Below, one piece after another: positions 46,883 through 56,799 of a stretch of 64,000 nucleotides of DNA. The position numbers and the translations under genes are program-made. A model generated the notes under the pieces. It had not been told where the DNA came from. It ran no database searches and saw nothing but the letters and a program-made list of their open reading frames with translations. This stretch comes from Incurvaria masculella (Eukaryota; Arthropoda; Insecta; Lepidoptera; Incurvariidae): positions 12,473,021-12,537,020 of the forward strand of contig OX335642.1 of NCBI GenBank assembly GCA_946894095.1. Reading direction: 5' to 3'. Position 1 is the first letter of the stretch. Every line of letters begins with the position of its first letter.

Positions 46883-47190
46883 TTATAACCAATAATAAAT
46901 TTCAGCCATATCGCTGCCAGGCGGCAGGGTGCCCAAAAGACTGGCCGCATTCCCTCTCTGGATAGCTAGGCTCAACCTCTGCCCGAGATACCAGCCAGCC
47001 CTCTGGTCACGCGATGATTCGATCAACCGCGACGACAAATCCTCAAACAGAGTTCTAGCATCCGGCCCCCATGAGCCTAACGTTTCGACACCAAACGGCA
47101 CAAACATATAGCACTCACTGAGCATTGAATATTTGCGCCGTTTTAGTGCCACCGCGCCTGCAGCCGCCGCGCCTGCTTCCAGTTACTATT
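46883..47190 (-). pseudogene. LINE C-terminal fragment, same group as 43690-44705
   Basis: The minus frame reads 'EAGAAAAGAVALKRRKYSML' and 'YMFVPFGVETLGSWGPDA', then 'RRLSLAIQRGNAASLLGTLP'-type sequence (here 'GQRLSLAIQRGNAASLLGTL'). It aligns with the end of the decayed element at 43.7-44.7 kb ('KAGSASE', 'YLFVPFAIETLGP', 'VQRGNAASVMGTIP'). It keeps about 95 codons without a stop, better preserved than its neighbour. The zinc knuckle and nuclease core are outside the fragment. Confidence 0.75.
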
Positions 47191-47789
47191 AGTTATAGAT
47201 AAATCTATAAAACTCTAGTGCATTAATTTCTAAAAAGAAGCCAAATATGCAAAAGGCTTCTTAAAAAAATGTTTGAACAAAAAATAAGACGGGCAGACAG
47301 ATTTAGGTTTCGGTATAGGCTCCAAATGTAGGTAGACGTTCCACGCATCCATTTGAAGTTTCAAAATCAGTTATAGTTATTTATAAATTTAATAATACAT
47401 GGCTTCACTTAACGCTCTTATAGAGGTGAATACAGGAGAGGAACCGAAAGAGGTTGCTGTGACTGTACCGAATGGCGCTATATCGCAATTGGTTACCCCT
47501 CCGAGCAAGCGCCGGGATGGAATGTATGCATGTAAGAATATTCCTCGAACTATCTTAATGTATAAAAAATATGCGCTGCCAAAAAATTAATGCGGCGTTA
47601 AAAACATTTTCCGAATTCTCACTAATAAATATTAACGTTCATACCCGGTGAAATAATTGTTTCAAACGATCTTCGAGAAATGAAGACAAATGGAGGGAGG
47701 ATAACAACCTTTATAAAAGTATCATAAGTGCGAGATATATTGTAATAGATTTCGTCCTTTTGTACTACACTTTTTTATGCTAACACCAC
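47191..47789. other. No gene recognised
   Basis: AT-rich. Frame 47399-47590 is short and unrecognised. Confidence 0.5.
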
Positions 47790-48060
47790 ACCTGCGGTCA
47801 TGATGTATGCCAGGACCTTCCTTATATTGCACGGAAACATTAAACTGGATGGAAAACACAGACAATTTTTAGTTCCGCTTCGATGATAGTTCATTCGGTG
47901 CGACGGTACCAACTAGGGCGTAATTTAGATGGCCTACAGTTCTACGTAGAATCAAAACCACGATCGAGCAATCCCTTAGTCACCTCTTACGACATACACG
48001 GGAATACATATAAAGGGACCACTAGTATTATTTTTAAGCCATTTACCCACACAGCACAAA
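47790..48060 (-). mobile_element. SINE with third head type, complete head
   Basis: Body reverse complement ('TGCCAGGACCTTCCTTATAT', 'ACTGGATGGAAAACACAGAC', 'GCGACGGTACCAACTAGGGC'). The joint 'GTAGAATCAAAACCACGATC' follows, then 'CCCTTAGTCACCTCTTACGA' plus 'CATACACGGGAA' and, at the extreme end, 'CATTTACCCACACAGCAC' (reverse: GTGCTGTGTGGGTAAATG). Best example of the third head. Confidence 0.82.
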
Positions 48061-49242
48061 AGATGTGACGCTTCATAGGCGTTTATACCCGATTTAAGGC
48101 ACATCGGATCCACGGTGACGGAAGGACAAAATGTCACCTCGCAGGGGTGTGCAGAGACGCGATACGCCGGAACATCTATTTCAGCTTTCTGCACAGACTC
48201 ACCCGCTGCAATTTTACACGCATTTGGACATAATCCAATCCGCTGTGGTCGACGCACAGAGCTCGGAATGTTTAGACACGGCCATACTCATAAATAGTAT
48301 GGATACCGCCTTTTTTAAACTATGTTTAAATTATCAATGCAGGAGTAAGTTTAGATTTTTAATAGAATACGGTATTCTTATTAAAAGAGAATACCACTGA
48401 ACTGTATAAAATTTGCTTCGAAGAAAAACTCTCCATACGATATTATGCAGGCAAGACTTATTAGATTATACTTTTTGAGTAACTTCTTAAAAGATCCAAC
48501 CAGTGTCACTATAAAAACTTCCAGATTTGTAGCATTTTCACTAATACTATCTATGGAAATGAATGCAAAATTTGCCTTCAACACAATCGAATCAAGATCA
48601 TTATCGGGGGATACATCATAAAGGCCAAAAAGGACAACATACAAAACTCATAGCATATAAAAATACTTATTTATACGAGAATGCTCAATTATGTTAGGTT
48701 AGATATTTTGGTTTACAAAATACACATATAATAAAAATACATACTTTAATTTGTTATTTTGTGTTTGGTCTTTGTGCTCTTTGGACTTTAAGAAGAAGAC
48801 ACCTAAACTGGTGCAGAGTGTATTTTATGCAGGCTATACGATTTCCCCTTCGCTGTTTATTGTATAGCGCGTCAGGTTATGCATAGGGAGACGCTATTCC
48901 CTGTGAACGCCCGAAAACGACCAGGCTGGGACTATAGATCCGTAGGTCTTAAACGTGGAGAAAGTCCACTCCCTGTTCTCCAGACAGGTACCGAAACTAT
49001 AATGCGCGATCACCGCCCGCAACTGAAGCTGCTAACGTTTCAATCTACGCTCGGGACGACAGATAAGCTGACTCCCATACCTCTAGTATGGTACCAGAGG
49101 TGTTCAGTCGGCACACTCATTTCCCGATGCACATAATGCATCTCTCCATTCCCTTGCTACGCAGCTGGATAGGACGGCACAATTACTAGCTCTGGTGCAA
49201 TTCGGCATTCGTTTTCGCCCGTTATAACAGAACACACACACA
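48061..49242. other. No gene proven
   Basis: Several unrecognised frames: 47976-48257 minus, 48381-48644 minus, and 48879-49136 plus (85 codons). 48880-49140 is relatively GC-rich and not repeated in the window. An (AC)n run at 49231-49242 abuts the next SINE. Confidence 0.4.
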
Positions 49243-49624
49243 CAGCCTCAGTGGCCCAGTGGCGCGACACTTCGGCGATCGCTCTCCGAAGTTAAGCAAC
49301 GCTGGGTCCGGTCTGGTCTTGGATGGGTGACCATTCGACCGTTGAGAGAGGCTGGCCGTGGTTCGGATTCCACGTTAAACTGTAGGTCCCCTTCCTTACT
49401 TACTAGGTGGTAGGGTTAATCTCGCCCAGGTTGGTACCACCGCATTGGATAAACGATGGTCGAAGCGGCAATGAAAATTGTCCGTGTTTTCCATCCAGTT
49501 CAATGTAGCCGTGCAATATAAGGAAGGTCCTGGCATGGCACCTAGTTCCCATGTGGTGTGTTGGGCTAATACCATGACAGAAGGTGTGATATTAGCCATC
49601 CATGTCAAGTCACATAAAAAAAAA
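49243..49624 (+). mobile_element. Full-length SINE with 5S-rRNA head (reference copy)
   Basis: The head (49243-49360) carries the 5S internal promoter: box A region 'GAAGTTAAGCAACGCTGGG' (49288-49306), intermediate element 'GGTCTGGTC' (49310-49318) and box C 'TTGGATGGGTGACC' (49319-49332). The joint is 'GTGGTTCGGATTCCACG' (49358-49374). Body landmarks: 'GGTGGTAGGGTTAAT' (49406), 'GGTTGGTACCA' (49429), 'GATGGTCGAAGCGGCAATGA' (49455), 'CCGTGTTTTCCATCCAGTTC' (49482), 'GGAAGGTCCTGGCATGGCAC' (49522), 'ATTAGCCATCCATGTC' (49591) and a 9-A tail. SINEs are non-coding and rely on a LINE's enzyme. Youngest-looking 5S-type copy here. Confidence 0.93.
49289..49332 (+). promoter_or_regulatory. 5S-type internal pol III promoter in SINE
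   Basis: Box A, intermediate element and box C are at the same relative spacing as in 5S rRNA genes. This is the TFIIIA-dependent (type 1) layout, so transcription by RNA polymerase III is plausible. Confidence 0.75.
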
Positions 49625-50396
49625 CTCTGTCTACGCGACTCAGATGTCTATGGAGCAGGCCATTTTTCGCTCCGGCTAACACACTATGATTTACTGACCT
49701 TTCGCTAGTCGCCTTCGTGTCCCCTCCTCGCCCCGCACACTCGTGCTCGGAATAGCCTTACCCTCAGCGAGAATAAAATGGTTATTGCATTGATGCATCG
49801 AAGCCTAGAAAAAATATATAAAGATCTGCATACACCTTTCGGTTATGCTAACACCTCTAGGTTAGAGCGTCAAATTAAGTAACTAAACTGATGTTTTTTA
49901 CCCTCCAAATGGTTCCTTATATCATATCGTGCTCACGACACAACTAGAAAATAACGGTTTTTTCTCGTTGTCACGAGATGAGCAGGCGAAGCTGTAAAAG
50001 TTATAACGATAATCTATCTGATATTGACCTATTTAACACACTCGGACAATACAAAAATAAGGCCAGAAATTGTTGATACACTTACGGAGTGATTTTGAGA
50101 TTTTTTATGATGGAATATATCTTACTAGGTTGCAGCAAGAGTATAAAGACGCCTTCACGTCAACAAACGTTATTTGACCATGACTGCTCCTGTTCTGCCT
50201 ACTCAAAAGGGGGCGGTGACGCCGGCGGGACGGGGATATGGGAAGGGTAGGCAAAAGCTTTCACGGTTTGGATTCCACAACCCTTGGAGAGAACGAGAGC
50301 TTTCTATTCTGATATCGTACTAGTGTGGAAAATAACTTTTGAATACGTGTGTTTCATTATTTCATTACTAACTCTATTGATATCTGTGCACTGAAT
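49625..50396. other. No gene recognised
   Basis: Mixed composition and nothing identified; 'GGGAAGGGTAGGCAAAAGC' near 50239 is a short repeat phrase. Confidence 0.5.
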
Positions 50397-50735
50397 TCTC
50401 AAAGGAATTAGGTGCCATGCAAGAACTCCTTTCATGAGTACGGGTAGATTGAACTGGATGGAAGACACGGACAATTTTTATCAGTGCTCCAATGCGATAA
50501 TACCAATCAGGGCGGGCTTAACTCTACCACCTGTCAGGGAAACGAGTCCTGCAAGCATACAAAGTTTTCGAACCACACCGGAAGACAAAGATTCCAATGC
50601 ATAGAGCAGCTCGCATTCGTGACGAAATGCATTTAACCAACTCAAAAAGATAAAGAAAGGGGTGTATAAACGGGACAAGGATTGAACCATGCGAGAGATG
50701 CACGAGAAGCAAGGCTCACGCGACCACACAAGTGG
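50397..50735 (-). mobile_element. SINE with tRNA-derived head
   Basis: Body reverse complement ('GGAATTAGGTGCCATGCAAG', 'CTGGATGGAAGACACGGACA', 'GGGCGGGCTTAACTCTACCA'), then 'GAGCAGCTCGCATTCGTGAC' and the head with B box region 'AAGGATTGAACC' (50679-50690; reverse GGTTCAATCCTT). The 3' end of the body and part of 'AAGCGGCAATG' are lost. Confidence 0.82.
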
Positions 50736-50999
50736 AGTGACGTGAAGGTTCGTGCCGTCGGCTCGCGGGCTAGGCGTCTCGCAGGCAGGAAGGACCGGCG
50801 ACGAATCAATTATTTGTGCGTCACTTGGCGCCGCTCCAAACTTTAATGCGATTTTGTTTGCGAGGGCGGCATTTGAATTGCGGTCCACGCGAAAACAACC
50901 CCTCGAGCTTCCACAACCACCCACCAGTTTGGAGCTCAATTTAATATTTAATTTAAATGTCTAAAGTAGCTGTCCGATGGTTGAACTTAGTTCTTTTGT
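50736..50999. other. GC-rich patch, no gene proven
   Basis: CpG-rich, open in both directions (50752-50964 plus, 50481-50939 minus); the minus frame merges with SINE sequence. No family recognised. Confidence 0.4.
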
Positions 51000-51137
51000 C
51001 AGCCTCGGTAGCTCGTTCAATCGAGGTTAAGCCGCCCTGGGCGCTGTAGGGCTCTAGATGTGCTCGATGTTCAAGAACCTGTAGGTTCCTTACATGCAAG
51101 GATATAGGCCTGCCCGGATCGATACCGTCCCATCGAT
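51000..51137 (+). mobile_element. 5S-headed SINE, left part, split by another SINE
   Basis: 'CAGCCTCGGTAGCTCG' start and 'TCGAGGTTAAGC' plus 'CCTGGGCGC' 5S-like core, then body pieces 'AACCTGTAGGTTCCTTAC' and 'GCCTGCCCGGATCGATACCG'. It stops at 'CCATCGATTC', where a minus-strand SINE begins. The rest of the body is at 51453-51602. Confidence 0.7.
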
Positions 51138-51445
51138 TCTTTTATGTGACTGGACATGTTTGTTTTTCCACACACACCGTCATATTAACCCAGCATATGA
51201 TCTTAGTGAGCACGGCTACATTGATATTGATGGAAAAGACGGACAATTTTTCATTGCCGCTTCCACCACCTTTTCACTACCTAGTAGGGGACGGGAACCT
51301 ACAGTATTAAATCAATTCCGAACCACGGAACAGCTCGTATTCGTAATGAAATTCACGTTTCGAAAGAAACTGTTGCAATAACGGGGTGGGGATTTAAACC
51401 CAAGCCTCTGGGATGGAAGGCAAATCCAAGCCAAGCCAAGAGCCA
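51138..51445 (-). mobile_element. SINE with tRNA-derived head inserted in a SINE
   Basis: 3' end 'TTTATGTGACTGGACATG', body 'CACGGCTACATTGATATTGA', 'TTCATTGCCGCTTCCACCAC', joint 'AATTCCGAACCACGGAACAG', B box region 'GGGGATTTAAACCC' (51389-51402) and 'CAAGCCTCTGGGATGG'. It lies between the two halves of a plus-strand SINE. Confidence 0.82.
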
Positions 51446-51452
51446 GAGCCAA

Positions 51453-51602
51453 GACGAAAATTGTCAGTTTTTTCCATCGTGCTCAATGTAGCCGTGCGAT
51501 ATAATTAAAACGGGCATGGCATCTAGTTCATATGTGGTGTGTTGGACGAATATGAAAGTCGATGTGGTATTAGCCACCTAGCTCGGTTCCATAAAAACAT
51601 TG
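51453..51602 (+). mobile_element. 5S-headed SINE, right part
   Basis: Resumes the body at 'GACGAAAATTGTCAG' through 'GTAGCCGTGCGATATAAT', 'GGCATGGCATCTAGTTCATA' and 'GTGTTGGACGAATATGA' to 'GTGGTATTAGCCACCTAG'. About 20 nt of body between the halves are missing. Confidence 0.78.
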
Positions 51603-51854
51603 CTTCACAGTGAGACAAGATATAATTTAAGTCAGTCATTCAGCGTGTTTGCGTCCACTGCTGGACATATGCCTCTCCAATTTTTCTGCAGTCCTCCCGG
51701 CCCTCAGCGGTACGGTATAATTTAAACAAATATGAAATGTATGCAGAACAGACCGTGATGCTATGACACATTAATTGGAGAAAGAGTGTGTAAAAAGAAC
51801 TGAATATACTGCAAGGCTTGCCATGAAACACCTTACGCGGGTGTTGCGTCTACT

Positions 51855-52130
51855 AAAAAACCGGCCAAGTGCGAGTCGGACTCGCACACGAAGGGTTCCG
51901 TACCATTGTACAAGATTTAACACAAAATATCACGTTTTTGTATGGGGGCCCCTTTTAATTATAATATATTTTTTTATTTTACTTATTTGTTGTCATAGCG
52001 GTAAAATATATACACATACTTTGAAAATCTCAACTGCCTACCTAATACGGTTCAAAGGATACAGCCATCTGACAGGCGGACGGACGGATGGACGGACGGA
52101 CGGACGGACGAAGGCTTAGTAATAGGGACG
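51855..52130 (+). repeat. Interspersed repeat with (GGAC)n, copy 2
   Basis: Starts 'CCGGCCAAGTGCGAGTCGGA' with the near-perfect palindrome 'GTGCGAGTCGGACTCGCAC' (51869-51887). It continues 'CGAAGGGTTCCGTACCATTG' and ends with GGAC units (52075-52110) and 'AGGCTTAGTAATAGGGACG'. Same structure as 7741-8008. The overlapping frame at 51775-52119 is not a gene. Confidence 0.75.
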
Positions 52131-53038
52131 TGACGGTATTTAAGTTTCTATTTATGTAAAATTTATCTATAAAAGAGAAAAGAATAGTCGAGATAAATTT
52201 TCAACATCGAATAACCCAACTCTAGCGTTTCTACTATGTAAGTAATGTAATGAAGCCCTTAACAATGAAAATTGTTCCATCATTATTAAATTCTAGGCAG
52301 TAAATATCCCATTAAAAATTTCACCGCTGGAAAATTTATCAATTTTCTCCAGCGCAACGTTTTCAATGAACTCTTAACTGCATTAATAGCCTCTAGCATC
52401 GCTGAATACGCGTTTTATGAGGGAAAACTGCATGAAACTCGATTATCTAAAACTCACTTAAGTTTGCTTTGGCATTTAATGTTAGCATAGATGAGTTAAT
52501 CTACGATGCTAGTCAAACTGTAAAACCACTTTTTGGCTGGTTTATAAGCGTATAATTATATAGTATAGTTACTGATAAGAAAAGCTTAACTGCCATTGAA
52601 AGGACTAAAATTATAAAAGGCAGCTAAGTCATTTCAAGTATTTGAATCAGTTTTTACTTTCTAAAATTTTGTCTGGAATTGCGTGGCAAAGACGTTCTTT
52701 CAAAAATACATGCTAATGTTGTAATTTAAATATAGAAACGAGTTTCCACAACGAAGTGATTATGTTGAAAATATTCCACAATTGAGCACAACTGCACCTG
52801 GTTCTTCGGCTGTAATTTACTATCACAAGGAATTATACTCATAGGAGTTATCCAATGCTTGAATATCGCCCCACTACTTTATACATCACTAACATGGTTT
52901 TCGAATGTACTGTAGTCCAAAGGACAAACTTCCGGTTGAATGTTAAAATTAATGTTGCTAAAATATAACTTTCATTTCATGAAACATTTACGACCATATC
53001 ATATGCATAGTCGCCTTACATATTATGACTAAGACGAC
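52131..53038. other. No gene recognised
   Basis: AT-rich and nothing identified. Confidence 0.5.
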
Positions 53039-53415
53039 ATGGTTTGCCTATCATTTATTTTAAACAGGAAGTGTATACTGTGGCCTGACCCCTCCTGTGC
53101 AAAGAATTTCAGAAATCATATACGAATGGCAACACCGCGTAGCAAAACGTCGTACCTACATCAGGGCGAGCAATCTTTTTGTCCCTCCAACCCCTCTCCG
53201 GGCCAGTCCCGTGACGTAAGCGCGTTGTCTTCGCTGTCTCGCGTCTACCCTTGTCTCTGTATATGCATCTTTTTGCCGGCCGAACGTTGGCTGTTTATTC
53301 GACAGGAAGGGTGGCCTGTTAGTTCTGCAAGCATGTTCGGTCCGCTCTTCATCGGTTGGGAACAGCTTTACTCCACTTCATTGGGAGTTATAGTTGCACA
53401 CGAAAGGTAATTTAC
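53039..53415 (+). other. Unrecognised 123-codon frame, possible exon or promoter
   Basis: This open frame lies in non-repetitive, locally GC-rich DNA, and no family is recognised. Its last codons run 'SLGVIVAHER' straight into 'AAAGGTAATT' (53404-53413), a reasonable splice-donor sequence. An internal ATG at 53333 would give a ~25-residue first coding exon. No TATA box or clear acceptor was found, so coding status is open. Confidence 0.25.
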
Positions 53416-53559
53416 TCGTAAGGTGCGGTTCAACGTCTAGGCCTCTGTTCTTTCGTGATCGGTTTATTTAATATCTATCTGATCCGAGACTGAAATGTGA
53501 ATATTCATCGTGAAAGGTTAATAATCCATGATTGAATCTGCTGGTCAAAGCGTGCTTTC
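53416..53559. other. No feature recognised
   Basis: Short AT-rich spacer. Confidence 0.4.
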
Positions 53560-53662
53560 AAACCAGTACAATGCAGCTGTGCTCACGGAAAGGCAAGGTC
53601 CTAGCATTGCATCTAGTTCTTGCGAAGATGTCGTGTGTTTGGCTAGCATTAAGAAAATTATG
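53560..53662 (+). mobile_element. SINE 3' fragment
   Basis: 'AATGCAGCTGTGCTCACGGA', 'GGCAAGGTCCTAGCATTGCA', 'TCTAGTTCTTGCGAAGAT' and 'GTGTGTTTGGCTAGCATTA' match the body's 3' third, diverged. Confidence 0.62.
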
Positions 53663-53666
53663 TCCC

Positions 53667-53765
53667 TGCCGAGGTATTTCCCCCAATATACAGCCTGGGC
53701 TCCTCAAAACACGGTGTGAAGTGAAAGTTCAAAAGCCCATAGTCGCCTTCAAGCAATTCGGGCCT
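53667..53765 (+). repeat. 'GAGGTATTTCCCC..GGTGTGAAG' repeat, copy 2
   Basis: 'GCCGAGGTATTTCCCCCAAT', 'GCCTGGGCTCCTCAAAACAC' and 'GGTGTGAAGTGAAAGTTC' parallel 57383-57450. Unclassified. Confidence 0.5.
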
Positions 53766-54224
53766 AACAAAAACCATTTACCGCGCATAAGATTTTTTAG
53801 GAATAGCTACCACGGCTTTCTTTAAATGCCAGTAGAGTATTTCAATATATTCGGACGAAAATAACAAGTGAAAATAAACATAAAAAAGCAGAATAACAAT
53901 ATCAGGCCGGTTGACATTTCGGGAGAGCTTCCTGTATTATGCACAGTTCTCTATTATTCATCGGTCTCGTGAGTGAGTGCGCCGTCTGAAGCAGCCCCTA
54001 AAATAATGAAACGTCCGTCTGGAAGTCTGAAAGAATTGGGCGCGTGAATATTGATACCGCCTTGGCTGCGACGAAGAGGGATGAATGGAAACATCCTGAA
54101 ATGAAAAGGAACTAGCGAAGGGTTAAATTAAAAGATTCGTTATGATTTAAGAGCGGGGTTTTTCGTTATATTCAAGTGAAATGTTCGGGCGAACAGATGT
54201 AACACTCACTGATTACTATGAGCT
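53766..54224. other. No gene recognised
   Basis: Nothing identified. Confidence 0.5.
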
Positions 54225-54378
54225 CGTAGCTCAGGAGCGCGGGCTTGGTTCCCAAACCAAAGGTCATGGATTTTATCCTTGCCCCGTTCATGCACAGCTT
54301 TATTTCTCTATCCGTGTTGGATACGTGCATTGGTCACGAATGCGAGCTATTCCATAATTTGGAATCAATGTAAAAATA
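54225..54378 (+). mobile_element. SINE fragment with tRNA-derived head
   Basis: 'CTCGTAGCTCAGGAGCGCGG' (54225-54244, A box) and 'GGTCATGGATTTTATCC' (54263-54279, B box region), then 'TTGCCCCGTTCATGCAC', 'CACGAATGCGAGCTATTCCA' and the joint 'AATTTGGAATCAATGTAAAA'. The body is absent, and an (AC)n run follows at 54396-54408. Confidence 0.8.
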
Positions 54379-54634
54379 CGTTTAGGAGAATTACGAACAC
54401 ACACACACGTGACTTTTATATAGAAAGATGCAGATTTATGCAGTTTTTTGTTTTTTTAAACACAACGCTGGGCGACCAATAGGTAGTCTCCAAAGGTCCA
54501 AATGTTTGACATTTCCTACACAATATATTGGCAACGTGAAAGGATACGCTAAATTTTAAGCGTAAAACATGTATCAATGATAAATACTTTTTTAAATTGT
54601 AAATAATGTTATCTTTATTTATAATTTATCTTTA

Positions 54635-54765
54635 CTTTTTTTATGTGACTGGACATGGATGGCTAATACTACACACACCGCCATGATATGAGCTCTACAC
54701 ACCGCATTCGCGACGGAATTAGATTCCATGCCAGGACCTTCCCTGTGTGTGAGCACGGCTTATGT
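54635..54765 (-). mobile_element. SINE 3' fragment
   Basis: 'TGTGACTGGACATGGATGGC', 'ACCGCCATGATATGAGCT', 'CCATGCCAGGACCTTCCC' are the reverse complement of the body's 3' third. Confidence 0.78.
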
Positions 54766-55309
54766 GTGTAGGCCACTGAACTGCTCCTGATCGACTCTAC
54801 CCAATTTAATGTTTTTTTTTCCTACGTTTGAATGGGTCTCTGGATAATTTCGATTCCCAATCGGACCCGATAGGTGGTGCTGTTGCCGAGATCGAGAATT
54901 ATGGAGTAAACATCAAAACCATAATTTCCCGAGCGGAGCCGGGAACCTCAGCTAGTTTAATGTTCACATATTTTTCTTTAGCAACAGAACGGAACATAAT
55001 GTAACATATGAAGAGTAAGGCGACGTTGAAGGACTTCCAGAGAGAGCTTCCCAGGCGCCAAAAGGGGCGCTCCATCAAATGAATTGCTAAAACAAAACTG
55101 ACAAGTGCCAAAGAGGGCCATTTGGAGAACAAACAATCATAGGACCGAGTAACAAGGCTCTCAACAACAACCCATTCGGGCTTCTCCTTGTGGGCGTAGC
55201 TTCACGGCTGTAATCTGGAACATGCTACATACAATAGCATACTACGCCTGGAATTTAACTCCTAATGTTTTATATTCCTGGTGACGTCACGACAACGAGT
55301 AATAAAGAA
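54766..55309. other. No gene; short repeat motif near 54935
   Basis: 'GAGCGGAGCCGGGAACCTCA' (54934-54953) is the reverse of the 'CCCGGCTCCGCTC' motif. The frame 54899-55132 (minus) crosses it and is not supported. Confidence 0.45.
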
Positions 55310-55528
55310 CGGGAGTGGTGACCGAAGGTCCTCCGTATAGCGGTAACGTAGCCACTTTTTACTTTACTTTACTTTTACTGACGGTAGCGCCGGCCAAACG
55401 GTTCGCTCTCGAATTTGCTCACACGTGATGTTCTCTAGTTTTAAAAAAATGTAAGAATAAGTTATAACTTTACAGGATGCCATTTAGTGCAAAAACATTC
55501 GATGTTGTACGTCCCGAATTTGTAAGCA
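55310..55528 (+). repeat. 'AGCGTAGCCAC' repeat family
   Basis: 'CGGTAACGTAGCCACTTTTT', 'GGTAGCGCCGGCCAAACGG', 'CTTTACAGGATGCCATTTAG', 'CATTCGATGTTGTACGTCCC' correspond in order to 60790-60990. Class unknown. Confidence 0.65.
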
Positions 55529-55542
55529 AACCACAAAAGCAT

Positions 55543-55800
55543 GGTTCGGTACTCATGTAAAACTGCAGTTGCCTTGCCTTATTAGATTCGCCCTCAACGG
55601 TTTGTACTGTCGCATTAGATGAAAATATGTCGGTTAAAGTAGCAATGCTCCAGAAGTAGAATTTTCCATCCAGTTCAATATAACAGTACTCATAAAGGGA
55701 AGATCCTGGTTCGGCAACGTATTATTTCGTTAATGAAGTGTATTGGGCTATTATAACAGTAGGTGTGGTATTAGCCACATATGTCGAGTCAAAAATTAGT
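55543..55800 (+). mobile_element. SINE, full body, no head
   Basis: From 'ATGGTTCGGTACTCATG' via 'GGTTTGTACTGTCGCATTAG', 'TTTTCCATCCAGTTCAATAT' and 'CATAAAGGGAAGATCCTGG' to 'GTGGTATTAGCCACATATGT'. Diverged but complete from the joint to the end. Confidence 0.8.
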
Positions 55801-56799
55801 CGAGTCGAGTAAAAGCGCATGTACAAGTGCAATGAGTAATAATAGATTGGTCACTAAATAAATTTAAAAGGGAAGTAAGTCTGATTTACATAAATAACTG
55901 AATAAAAAATATAAGGTAAGAAATAGCACCACCTGCGAATATCAAACAGAACAAGAGAACGTTTTCAGTAAATGAAAAATCTAAAGAAGACTCCGAGGAA
56001 TCGAAGACAATAAACGCATCCGTCCGGCAAGGCAGAGCCAACTTACGCCCAAATGACGTATCTGCAAAAGAAACGAATAAATTAAAAGTTAAGACTCCTT
56101 GGCGTGAGCTAGATTGCATAGGTGTAGCTTCACTTCCTCGCAAGGATAATTTGTTCTTTTTGACACGAACTCACGCTGGCAGCTGCTGACGTAGACAGAA
56201 GCGAAATAGCGTCCTTAACATTATTAACCATTGAATTTTAAATTTAAAAATAAGCTGAAAATGTTTTGGTTTGATAAAACAAAAATGTACTCATTTTGAC
56301 AACCTAAATTCTAACAGTCGTATTCATAGAGAACCTGTCAAAACTTAGTACGAGATAAGCACCAGGCTAACCATGCAAAAACCGGTTAAGTCCGGCGGAT
56401 TAAAGTTAGTCCGCCGACTCTGATACAGATGTAAATATTTGTCACTATTTAATCTCAAATGAATGGTAATACAGTAATGTCGTAACCACATAATCGGAAA
56501 TAGGCTATAAGTGTCTATCCTCTCGCTTCACTAGCGTGTGCTTGTCGCCGACTCATATTTATATGTCTGGGCTGTTATCCGTTTGTCTTAAATTTTATAC
56601 GGTTTAAGTAAATTATCATATAATTTGTGTGTGTAGACTCTAGCATGTTGAATACTGTGTTACTGAGAGGAATTGATTACGGGCGGAGGGACTGTAGGAG
56701 AATTCTTAGTAATAGGTATGCCTAGGTATACATAGGTATAGGCAAATCTATTAATAAGTATAGGCTTATATAGAACGAGTGGCGGAATTAGAAAATTAA
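55801..56799. other. No gene recognised
   Basis: AT-rich. 56704-56770 has short 'TAGGTATA' repeats. Nothing identified. Confidence 0.5.

Noticed and set aside
50481..50939. 152-codon minus-strand frame
   Set aside because: Its C-terminal half translates the SINE body ('SLTGGRVKPALIGIIALEH'), so it is a repeat read-through.
51775..52119. 114-codon frame ending in Gly-Arg-Thr-Asp repeats
   Set aside because: It encodes the (GGAC)n tail of an interspersed repeat; the same repeat occurs reversed at 7741-8008.
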